NCBI GenBank assembly: GCA_030539335.1
Contig: JAUNSG010000017.1
Span: 1-49,583 of the forward strand
Reading direction: 5' to 3'
Source of the DNA: Eubacteriales bacterium
GTDB taxonomy: Bacteria; Bacillota; Clostridia; Oscillospirales; Butyricicoccaceae
DNA: 49,583 nucleotides
In this document: one piece after another, positions 42,383-49,583 of the stretch
How the letters are laid out: each line of letters begins with the position of its first letter
How positions within the stretch are numbered: the first letter of the stretch is position 1
Program-made: the position numbers and the translations under genes
Notes under the pieces: model-generated
Seen by the model: only the letters and a program-made list of their open reading frames with translations
Databases searched by the model: none
Told to the model about the DNA's origin: nothing

Positions 42383-44503
42383 TTATCCCATCAACTGCCA
42401 CTCAATATCTTCTGCCAGTGGATACTTGTCTGCAAGAACAGCGGAAGCGTCTTCTGGTATTTCGTCTGGGCCATAAATCGCCTGATCCGCTGGGTTCGTC
42501 AAATCAATCGCCGTTCCTTCGAATCGATAAAAATTGTATTCATGATCATAGGCCCCGCCTTCTGTATAATTGAGAATCATGCCGTTTTGTCTTATTTGGA
42601 TCGGGCTTCTGCCAAACCCACCTATGATATGCAGTGGCACATCATTCAAAGTCGTCCAAATATCAACAAGTGTATGCTCCCCACCGGTAGCAAACAGAAA
42701 TTCCGACATTCCATCCTGATTGATATCATAATAAGCATAATAGAACTTTGCCCCATCATCTGCTCGAAAATATCCATGATCGTCCATCATACCGTTATGA
42801 AAATCATAGGTTAATGCACTATCTACCAATATAGACAAATTTAAATTAAGCTCTCCGGCAATCGCACTGCGATACTCCTCAAGCAAATCATCATAATATG
42901 TCGTACTTTCAGTCGCGTCATTCTCAGATTGTAGGTTGCTGATATTAGTCATAGCTTTCAGCTGGTCGTCAAATTGATAATCCCAATCCTTATCATCTAT
43001 GACATCATGAAATGCCTCCCAACCGATTGATTCGTTATCTCGCAGATATGTTATATCCTCTGTATCCTCATCAAAGGAATCTTTATACTCTATTGCTGTC
43101 CAACTTCCATCAAGCGAGATGACTACAACATCTGTAAATTCCTCAGTTCCTTTTGAAACAAGCAATGCAGAGTGGGCTGTATTATAATATACTCTAATAG
43201 AGAAATCGACATCGGCAGGACTAGCACCGAAGCTTTCAATGGATTCAACAGCTTCCGCATAAGTTTTGTCCTGTACAAAATCATTATCCTGACCACACAT
43301 GAGACCATTTTCGGCGCTTTCCTTCACAACAGAAGTTGCCTCTCCTGTACTTTCATCAAAATCATACAGCGTAAACTCTGTATTATCATGGAGAACAAAC
43401 ATTTCATCTATGCCATCACCATCGAAGTCCTCTTTGTGTGCAAACTGTGGAAATTCCATCTGCTCTACCACGTTCCGATAGGCTTCCTCTGCTGTAGCAA
43501 ATATCTGCTTTTCCGTTTCTTCGGTCGTATTATCTGTGTCCGCTGACTCTATTCGACTGATATCTTCAATCCCCGGAACATCCGTTGGTTGATTAGAATG
43601 ACTATGGTAATAAACAGCACTGCCCGCCGCACCACCTATAATTGCGGCAGCAAGAATGCCTGCAAGAATCTTTCTGCGAATCGTATGTCCTACAGCTGCT
43701 CCAGCCACATTCTTTACTGCGGTGCTGGATATGGCTGAGGTGGCTGCGGCGCCAGAAGCAGTGGATGTTGGTGTCAAAGTAGCTCCTGCTGTATTTTGCG
43801 CCGCACCCGTGCTAAGCTGTAGGATACTGGCAAGTGTCTGTGAATTTGGCTGAACTGTAAGCTCGCCCTGTTTGCGGAGCAACAGCATAAAGAATGGCAG
43901 TGGTGCAATGCTGTATAGTTTTGTTCCTGTCTTTTCCAATTCAAGAACCTTAGCCTCAATCTTTTTGCGCCCCTGATGGAGCAGAGCTTTGATTGTGCCT
44001 TCCTTACAGCCAGTAATCCGGGCAATCTCCTTGATGCTCATATTCTCATAATAGTACATGCTGACTGCCATGCGTTGACCATCCGAAAGCGTATCCAGAA
44101 TCTCTCGGATCAGTCGGGCTGTTTCCTGCTGATCCATCTCTACTTCTGGTAACTGATAGCTGCGATCATCCTCAATCTGTAGTTCCAAGCCTTCATCTTC
44201 TGTCGCAAGAGCGGAAAACAACACTGGCTGTTTTTTTCTGAGCCAATCCAGCGCTGTATTGCGAGCGGTAACCTTGACCCATGCATTAAATTTCTCGTCA
44301 ACTGCTAGGCCATCCAGCGAATGAAACGCCTTAATAAATGTATCCTGTGTCAAATCCAGGACGGTATCTTCATCCCCCTTTACCAAAGACTTAATTGTCA
44401 AATATACATTCTGAAAAGCATAATTATAAAGCTCTGCAATCGCATCCTGACTATTGTTACGTGCCGCCTGTACCCATCCCGGGTTAAACTGTTTGTCGTT
44501 CAT
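42383..44503 (-). CDS. ECF sigma factor fused to a membrane anchor and extracellular domain
   Basis: This 706-aa protein starts with an ECF sigma-70 factor: sigma2 region at about 15-92 (LTQDTFIKAF, WVKVTARNTALDWLRKK) and sigma4 helix-turn-helix at about 128-185 (MSIKEIARITGCKEGTIKALLHQGRKKI). After a Ala/Thr/Ser-rich linker comes one membrane helix (about 279-299, ILAGILAAAIIGGAAGSAVYY). The remaining 400 residues, predicted outside, include calcium-binding-like repeats FDGDGIDEMFVLHD and INQDGMSEFLFATGG. Ordinary ECF factors are about 180 aa and soluble. Here the sigma part would be tied to the membrane by its own sensor. No separate anti-sigma gene is seen, so the ectodomain may control release of the sigma domain (inference). 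Confidence 0.85.
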   Translation of the reverse strand: MNDKQFNPGWVQAARNNSQDAIAELYNYAFQNVYLTIKSLVKGDEDTVLDLTQDTFIKAFHSLDGLAVDEKFNAWVKVTARNTALDWLRKKQPVLFSALATEDEGLELQIEDDRSYQLPEVEMDQQETARLIREILDTLSDGQRMAVSMYYYENMSIKEIARITGCKEGTIKALLHQGRKKIEAKVLELEKTGTKLYSIAPLPFFMLLLRKQGELTVQPNSQTLASILQLSTGAAQNTAGATLTPTSTASGAAATSAISSTAVKNVAGAAVGHTIRRKILAGILAAAIIGGAAGSAVYYHSHSNQPTDVPGIEDISRIESADTDNTTEETEKQIFATAEEAYRNVVEQMEFPQFAHKEDFDGDGIDEMFVLHDNTEFTLYDFDESTGEATSVVKESAENGLMCGQDNDFVQDKTYAEAVESIESFGASPADVDFSIRVYYNTAHSALLVSKGTEEFTDVVVISLDGSWTAIEYKDSFDEDTEDITYLRDNESIGWEAFHDVIDDKDWDYQFDDQLKAMTNISNLQSENDATESTTYYDDLLEEYRSAIAGELNLNLSILVDSALTYDFHNGMMDDHGYFRADDGAKFYYAYYDINQDGMSEFLFATGGEHTLVDIWTTLNDVPLHIIGGFGRSPIQIRQNGMILNYTEGGAYDHEYNFYRFEGTAIDLTNPADQAIYGPDEIPEDASAVLADKYPLAEDIEWQLMG

Positions 44504-44616
44504 ACTCTTTTCTCCATATAGAATATCTGTATCTTTTGTTTTATAACAATAAATACTATTTTATAGCAAATTATCAAACAATTCAACAAACAAACCACTA
44601 TTTCCCAATATGAGAA

Positions 44617-45747
44617 TTAATGTAAAACCCGTGCGCCGCATTTTGTGCAGAAGTTTGCGTCTGCATCCATCTGGCCGCCACAATGGGTGCAGTAGATGTA
44701 CAGCTGCATCTTCCCAAGGAATGATTCCTGTGGAGTTTTTTCAGTCTGTGACATGCGACAAATTGGCTGCGTTGGAGCCGCTTCCTGTGTTACTGCCTGA
44801 ATCTGTTGAGGCTGATAAGTCGATTGTGCCGGTACGTCATAAACTGCCTGATAACCGTTTCCCATATTCTGCAAACGAGCAATTCTTTCATTCGTATCCG
44901 GATGACTGCTCGCAAGATTTGCAAACAGGCCTTTTGTGCCTTGATAATCCTCAATTGAATCCAACAACTGTCCTAGTTCCTTTCCGTAGCCCATCTGAAA
45001 CGCAAAAGCGTCTGCCTCGTATTCATTGGAACGGCTTGACTTCATGACCAGCAGAATACCAATCTTTGTCCAAAGCCACGTCAGTCCGGCAATAACAAAT
45101 GTAAGAATCATCCGATAGATTGCATTCACAGCAAGACCGACTACACCTTCCCAGCCTCCGACAAAGATCATTACAATACCGAGGATAAAATGAAAGATTT
45201 CAATAGCCAGCCGAATACCAAGTATAATCGCGCTGACGATTAAATTTCCAACCGATACAACCAGAACCAAATCGGTATCCTTATGTGACAAATGTCCAAA
45301 CTCATGTGCCAGTGTTGCCTTGATCTGATCAACTGGCATATTCAGCAAACCCTTTGTTACACATATTGTTTTTCGTCCAGTAGCAAACGCATTTGGCTCT
45401 GTCTCATCGTTAATGTACAATTGAATATTGTCTGAAATTGAAGGATCCATCCGCTTTGCTTGTGTATATACTTCCTGAAAAATCGGTTCCAGAAATGCCC
45501 TCTGATCTTCACGGCAAATCTTCTTGCAGCCAGTCTGAAATCTCAAAATCATCTCTCCAAACGGCGAAAGTGCAACTGCCAATGACACAATATATAATGC
45601 AATTCCAAGCAACATTCCCTGCCATGTCGGCACATCAATAACTGACGACGTAACAATACCAATAATGAAAATATTCAATAACAGATAAACAAACACCGGA
45701 ATATTGGCTTTGCGAGCTGTTCTCTGAAAGAAATCAATTAAATACAT
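44617..45747 (-). CDS. M48-family membrane metalloprotease with C-terminal zinc ribbon
   Basis: This 376-aa protein has membrane helices near residues 20-65 and 180-235, the zinc-protease motif HEFGH in IKATLAHEFGHLSHKDTD, and the downstream SNEYEADAFAFQMGYG helix supplying the third ligand. It is similar to HtpX/Ste24-type proteases. The C terminus ends in a zinc ribbon (CTHCGGQMDADANFCTKCGA), which is uncommon for the family. HtpX-like enzymes degrade or process membrane proteins. It lies directly upstream of the membrane-tethered sigma factor gene, making it a candidate for cleaving that protein (inference). Confidence 0.87.
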   Translation of the reverse strand: MYLIDFFQRTARKANIPVFVYLLLNIFIIGIVTSSVIDVPTWQGMLLGIALYIVSLAVALSPFGEMILRFQTGCKKICREDQRAFLEPIFQEVYTQAKRMDPSISDNIQLYINDETEPNAFATGRKTICVTKGLLNMPVDQIKATLAHEFGHLSHKDTDLVLVVSVGNLIVSAIILGIRLAIEIFHFILGIVMIFVGGWEGVVGLAVNAIYRMILTFVIAGLTWLWTKIGILLVMKSSRSNEYEADAFAFQMGYGKELGQLLDSIEDYQGTKGLFANLASSHPDTNERIARLQNMGNGYQAVYDVPAQSTYQPQQIQAVTQEAAPTQPICRMSQTEKTPQESFLGKMQLYIYCTHCGGQMDADANFCTKCGARVLH

Positions 45748-46036
45748 TTTTCTAACTCCTTTAAAAATAATTTTCTCGATACATTGATCTTCTGTATCAT
45801 AAATATAGGCTTTTCTTGCCTCCTATTTACCAGACGAACCAAATTATAAAAAGGTTTAGATTTTTTTGAAAATTTTTCACCAAATTTGAAGAGGAATATT
45901 TCCCTCTCTATTATATCACTACTTTCTCAAAAATCCACTATTTTTGTTTTATTATATCATATAAACCACCATTATTGTCCAAAACATTGTTACACTCATC
46001 AAATAAACACTTAATTAGGATCGAGGTGCAAATATA
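45748..46036. promoter_or_regulatory. Divergent intergenic region between protease and XRE genes
   Basis: 289 bp, very AT-rich, holding the divergent promoters. I see no unambiguous box pairs. The XRE start is GTG with GAGGTG 8 nt upstream. Confidence 0.4.
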
Positions 46037-46336
46037 GTGGATTTCGGAAAGAAGCTAAAAGAATTGCGGCTACAAGCAGGACTAACGCAAAAGCAACTAG
46101 CCGTACAAATTGGTACAAGCAAGTCTATCATCTCCTTTTACGAATTACAAGAACGCATCCCTTCTCCCGAAGTCCTGATTAAATTGTCTTCTGTCTTTCA
46201 TGTCAGTACGGATTATCTTCTTGGAATTGATAATACGGAACGCCTTGATGTTTCTGGCTTATCCAAAGATGACATCCGCCTCGTCGATATGATGATACAG
46301 TCCTTGCGGGAAAAAAACAACAATAAAAATTTATAG
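46037..46336 (+). CDS. XRE-family helix-turn-helix regulator
   Basis: This 99-aa protein starts with GTG, with a GAGGTG site 8 nt upstream (46023-46028). Residues 5-62 form the Cro/CI-type HTH: LKELRLQAGLTQKQLAVQIG, TSKSIISFYELQERIPSPE, and LIKLSSVFHVSTDYLLGID. The tail (DVSGLSKDDIRLVDMMIQSL) is a short dimerisation-like helix. It is divergent from the protease-sigma-lipoprotein operon and upstream of the phosphatase-kinase pair, so it could regulate either. Confidence 0.92.
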   Translation: MDFGKKLKELRLQAGLTQKQLAVQIGTSKSIISFYELQERIPSPEVLIKLSSVFHVSTDYLLGIDNTERLDVSGLSKDDIRLVDMMIQSLREKNNNKNL

Positions 46337-46344
46337 TTGCTATG

Positions 46345-46370
46345 AGCTGATTCCGTCACCGGTATCAGCT
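46345..46370 (+). terminator. Terminator of the XRE gene
   Basis: A hairpin (agctgat 46345-46351 with atcagct 46364-46370, extended inward by ccg/cgg) is followed by TTTTTG. It lies just after the XRE stop codon and separates it from the phosphatase gene. Confidence 0.8.
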
Positions 46371-46533
46371 TTTTGTTTTCTATGCTCTTATTCTATCCGA
46401 TGAGAATCCGCCACCTGTAATCCACAAGTTCCCTTTCATAATCTGGATTATTTTCTTTTGCCGTGCTATTATGATAGCAGCAGCATTTTTCAATATAGAA
46501 CTTCATTACTACAGGAATAATTTTTGGTTATGC

Positions 46534-46539
46534 TATACT
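46534..46539 (+). promoter_or_regulatory. Extended -10 promoter of the phosphatase-kinase operon
   Basis: TGC precedes TATACT, 30 bp before the phosphatase ATG. No good -35 box is present. Confidence 0.55.
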
Positions 46540-46568
46540 CATCTCAAAAAAGAAGTTGAGGTGATGGT

Positions 46569-47375
46569 ATGGCTTATCAGATTCATGCAGCCGGATTCTC
46601 CTGTCGTGGACTGGTTCGTGCCAAAAATGAGGACAATCTTTATTTTAATGGACAATATCTCCCTGTTTATCATGAGGATTCCATGCTGTTTCACTGCAGC
46701 CTTGATGCCCGGCGCGAGGCCATATTTGCAATCTTTGACGGTCTAGGCGGTGAACAGGCTGGTGAAGTAGCATCATATCTGGCTGCACAAAAGCTGGCTG
46801 AACTTTTTCAGCAGGGGCTATACGAAACAAATGAAATTTCCTATATTCGAGAATTATACCGTACACTTAACCGAACTGTTTACAACTATGCACGGGAGCA
46901 TTATTTTTCTTCAATTGGCACGACGGCAGCGATGCTATCTGTTTGGCGAGGCAGAATCTACCTATCCAATCTGGGAGACAGTCGTATTTTCCGCTTTTCC
47001 AAAGGAACGCTCCAACAGGTTTCCTCTGACCATGTTCTGATCGATTCCGCCTTTTCAAGACCACCATTAACACAATTCCTTGGTATACCGGAGAGCGAAT
47101 TTTGTCCAGCACCGGAGATCATATCCGAACCATTTCGTAAGCAAACAAAGTATCTTCTATGTTCGGATGGCGTAACAGATCTGTTATCGGAACCTGACAT
47201 CGCAGAAATTCTTTCACAGGGAGAAACCCTCGAATCCTCTCTGCTTTGTATCCGAGATGAGGTTTTTTTACGCGGCGCAATTGACAATACAACCGCAATT
47301 CTGTGTGAAATTTCGGCTCAAGAACCGCAGAGCTTATTTCAGGGACTGCAATTATGGAGAAAAAAGAGAATATAA
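46569..47375 (+). CDS. PP2C-type Ser/Thr protein phosphatase
   Basis: This 268-aa protein has the metal-binding motifs of the PPM/PP2C family in order: VRAKNEDN, FAIFDGLGGEQAGE, SSIGTTAAMLSV, LSNLGDSRIFRF, LCSDGVTDLL and AIDNTTAIL. It should remove phosphate from Ser/Thr residues in the cytoplasm. The kinase gene starts 13 bp after its stop codon. This is the classical pairing of a PP2C phosphatase with a Hanks-type kinase (PrkC/PrpC-like). ATG is preceded by GAGGTG. Confidence 0.93.
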   Translation: MAYQIHAAGFSCRGLVRAKNEDNLYFNGQYLPVYHEDSMLFHCSLDARREAIFAIFDGLGGEQAGEVASYLAAQKLAELFQQGLYETNEISYIRELYRTLNRTVYNYAREHYFSSIGTTAAMLSVWRGRIYLSNLGDSRIFRFSKGTLQQVSSDHVLIDSAFSRPPLTQFLGIPESEFCPAPEIISEPFRKQTKYLLCSDGVTDLLSEPDIAEILSQGETLESSLLCIRDEVFLRGAIDNTTAILCEISAQEPQSLFQGLQLWRKKRI

Positions 47376-47388
47376 AGGAGAGACAATT

Positions 47389-49583
47389 ATGCTTGGTATG
47401 CTCGGTCAAACAACAGAATACGCCGCACTTCCAGAACAATGGTCGGACTGGAAAATTACTGATCGCATCGGCGCCGGTTCATTTGGCACAGTCTATCGTG
47501 TGCAAAAGATCGATGAACCGGTTTGTGTTGGTGCAATTAAAGTCATCCAGATTCCAATTGATGACACAGAAACTGAGATTTTATTGCGAGAATACCACAA
47601 TGAAGAATCTATCCTCAATTACTATCGTGAGCTGGCTGAAGAGTACAAACGCGAAATTGATATATTAAATTCGCTGAAATTCTGCCCAAATATTGTTTTC
47701 TGTCAAGATTGCTGCATCGAGCCCCGAGAGAATGCGCCTGGTTGGAATCTGTACGTCTTGATGGAACATCTAATCAGTTTTGATGTACATTGTCTGCACA
47801 CAGAACTAAACGAAGCGAAGGTTATTCAAATCGGTCTTGACATCTGTTCTGCGCTATCTACTTGTCACGCAAAGGGTATTTTACATCGCGATATCAAACC
47901 AGACAATATCCTTGTGTCTCGTTCTGGTGAATATAAGCTGGCGGATTTTGGCATGGCAAAAAATATCTCTAAAACATATGGGACAATGTCAATCAAAGGT
48001 ACCTTTTCTTATATGGCACCAGAAATCTATACTGGACAAAAATACAACAGCCGTGCGGATATTTATTCCCTTGGTCTTGTACTTTACCGTCTGATGAATC
48101 ACAACCGCGAACCTTTTGTCAACACGCAAAAACAGGTTATTTACTATAAGGATAAAGAAGAAGCCCTCTCCCGTCGTATGGGAGGCGAGGAGCTTCCAGC
48201 CCCACTAGATGCTTCTTTAGAATTCAGTGAAATTATTTTAAAAGCTTGTGCTTTTAATCCTCAAGAACGATATAGCAATGCGGATGCATTGCTTGCTGAT
48301 TTACAAAAACTATCTCGCGGGGAATACCGATGTAAAAAGCGGAAACAAAAAACACACAACCGAACAATCAAAAGAAAACAAATGATTACCTTGCTGTCTG
48401 TAATTCTGATCGCTGCTTTTTGCATCACTGTCATTTTTTCTTATCGCTCTCATCATGAAATCGCCTCTGGTACCTGCGGAGAAAATATTTCATATTCTCT
48501 TCGTGAAAACAACTGTCTGTATATTCACGGAACAGGTGCATTAAACTCCATCGGAAGCTTTGATTCCATTAGTGCACGCATTACAACCGTAATTATTGAG
48601 CCAGGTATCACCTCAATCGGGGATTATGCGTTAAAAGACTTGACATTCTTGCAAAGAGTCTCTATTCCAGATACTGTCACAGAAATTGGTTCATGTGCAT
48701 TTCAAAACTGTTCTTCCCTTGTAAAAGCTAATATCCCCGATAGTGTTACCACAATCGGTTCATGGGCTTTTCAGGGTTGCTCCAGCTTAAAACATATTAC
48801 ACTTTCAGAAAATATCACAGTAATTCCAACTGCTTGTTTCAGCGATTGCTCTTCTCTCATCAAGGTAAACATTCCAAACGATGTTATTTTTATTGGAACG
48901 TATGCCTTCTGGAAGTGTACCTCTTTAAACGATATCCTCATTCCAGAGAATGTGAAAATAATTCATGATTCCGCCTTTTTTAATTGTTCTTCATTAAAAG
49001 AGATTACTCTGCCAAACAGTATTCAGAATATCGGGGCAAACGCATTCCATGGCTGTACATCTTTAACGGAAGTTACTCTTCCAGCAAATCTATCTCGGAT
49101 TAAAGATTCGACCTTTAGCTTTTGTTTCTCCTTGTACAGAGTTACTATCCCAGACAGTGTTACTATGATCGAAGAGTACGCTTTTCAGAATTGCACTTCA
49201 CTCATTGAAATCTTTATTCCAAACAGCGTTGATACCATAGAAAATTTCGCATTCGCTGATTGCACCTCGCTTTCTAAGGCCTCCCTACCAGTTCATGCAG
49301 TTCCTGACCGAGCTATTTTTCTTTTTTCAAATTGTACTTCACTATCTGAAATCGTTCTCCTGAAGACCGACAGTAGTATCGAAATAGAACCGAAACTCTT
49401 TTTGGGATTCACTTCGCTCCAATCAATTACAATTCCAGAGGGTATAATCAAAATTGGAGACTGTGCTTTCTTCGGTTGCTCCTCCCTTCAGAATTTAACA
49501 ATTCCGGATAGCGTTACCAAAATTGGATTCGGCGCTTTCTCTGATTGCTCCTCCCTTCAAAATTTAACGATTCCGGATAGCGT
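47389..49583 (+). CDS. Membrane Ser/Thr kinase with BspA-like LRR ectodomain (runs off window)
   Basis: The frame opens at ATG 47389, with AAGGAG 8 nt upstream, and stays open to the window end (731 codons, C terminus missing). The kinase domain (about 20-310) has GAGSFGTVYR, AIKVI, HRDIKPDN, ADFGMAK and MAPEIY, all catalytic residues present. A basic linker leads to one membrane helix (about 332-353). Outside is a module GTCGENISYSLRENNCLYIH followed by GTGAL, then at least a dozen BspA-type LRR_5 units (IPDSVTTIGSWAFQGCSSL). Usual PrkC-like kinases carry PASTA repeats instead. It forms an operon with the PP2C gene. The ectodomain probably senses or binds surface ligands (inference). Confidence 0.9.
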   Translation, partial: MLGMLGQTTEYAALPEQWSDWKITDRIGAGSFGTVYRVQKIDEPVCVGAIKVIQIPIDDTETEILLREYHNEESILNYYRELAEEYKREIDILNSLKFCPNIVFCQDCCIEPRENAPGWNLYVLMEHLISFDVHCLHTELNEAKVIQIGLDICSALSTCHAKGILHRDIKPDNILVSRSGEYKLADFGMAKNISKTYGTMSIKGTFSYMAPEIYTGQKYNSRADIYSLGLVLYRLMNHNREPFVNTQKQVIYYKDKEEALSRRMGGEELPAPLDASLEFSEIILKACAFNPQERYSNADALLADLQKLSRGEYRCKKRKQKTHNRTIKRKQMITLLSVILIAAFCITVIFSYRSHHEIASGTCGENISYSLRENNCLYIHGTGALNSIGSFDSISARITTVIIEPGITSIGDYALKDLTFLQRVSIPDTVTEIGSCAFQNCSSLVKANIPDSVTTIGSWAFQGCSSLKHITLSENITVIPTACFSDCSSLIKVNIPNDVIFIGTYAFWKCTSLNDILIPENVKIIHDSAFFNCSSLKEITLPNSIQNIGANAFHGCTSLTEVTLPANLSRIKDSTFSFCFSLYRVTIPDSVTMIEEYAFQNCTSLIEIFIPNSVDTIENFAFADCTSLSKASLPVHAVPDRAIFLFSNCTSLSEIVLLKTDSSIEIEPKLFLGFTSLQSITIPEGIIKIGDCAFFGCSSLQNLTIPDSVTKIGFGAFSDCSSLQNLTIPDS

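Overview
The window looks like a chromosome segment of a gut-type Clostridia (Bacillota) bacterium of moderate GC. Evidence: AGGAGG ribosome sites, many extended -10 (TGnTATAAT-type) promoters, LPXTG/sortase pili, YesM/YesN two-component genes, ROK and XRE regulators, and BspA-like leucine-rich repeat surface proteins. No rRNA, CRISPR array or insertion sequence was seen. No species is named because nothing here fixes it.

Left part (1-16.6 kb): carbohydrate catabolism. A leftward operon (93-5079) encodes an erythritol/L-threitol dehydrogenase-like enzyme, an NCS1-type carrier, DhaK, DhaL and an RpiB-type isomerase. A ROK regulator and an FGGY kinase diverge from it. Next come a tannase-like esterase divergent from a LysR regulator, and then a leftward operon (10875-16428) with an ACMSD-like amidohydrolase, two neutral-ceramidase-fold proteins and a fused EIIA-EIIB-EIIC phosphotransferase permease.

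Middle (16.8-26.5 kb): an alpha/beta hydrolase, then a complete sortase-assembled pilus operon read leftward (signal peptidase I, 1126-aa tip protein, backbone pilin, class C sortase, minor pilin). Upstream of it is a 285-bp segment bounded by perfect 20-bp inverted repeats. The segment carries a good promoter pointing at the pilus genes and an intrinsic terminator, and it ends 12 bp from the stop codon of a tyrosine recombinase gene. This has the architecture of an invertible promoter (phase switch), here drawn in the ON orientation.

27-36.2 kb: a second tetritol cluster (NCS1 carrier, D-threitol dehydrogenase-like SDR, DhaK, DhaL, RpiB) preceded by a YesM histidine kinase, a YesN regulator and a sugar-binding lipoprotein, which together form a likely three-component sensor. 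The dhaK-dhaL-rpiB block is a near-perfect copy of the one at 93-2203. By my count the two differ at 20 silent positions, and 1,630 bp of the block are identical, which points to recent gene conversion. The two clusters appear to feed different C4 polyols through the same lower pathway towards erythrose 4-phosphate.

Right part (36.2-49.6 kb): accessory DNA. It starts with gene debris (acyl-carrier-like and SufS-like fragments) and the 3' half of a tRNA-Thr(GGT) with its terminator, a typical integration scar. It continues with a secreted LRR-CAP-FN3 protein, a broken FN3/transglutaminase gene, a lipoprotein, an ECF sigma factor fused to a membrane anchor and ectodomain, an M48 protease, an XRE regulator, a PP2C phosphatase and a Ser/Thr kinase with a BspA-like ectodomain that runs off the window end.
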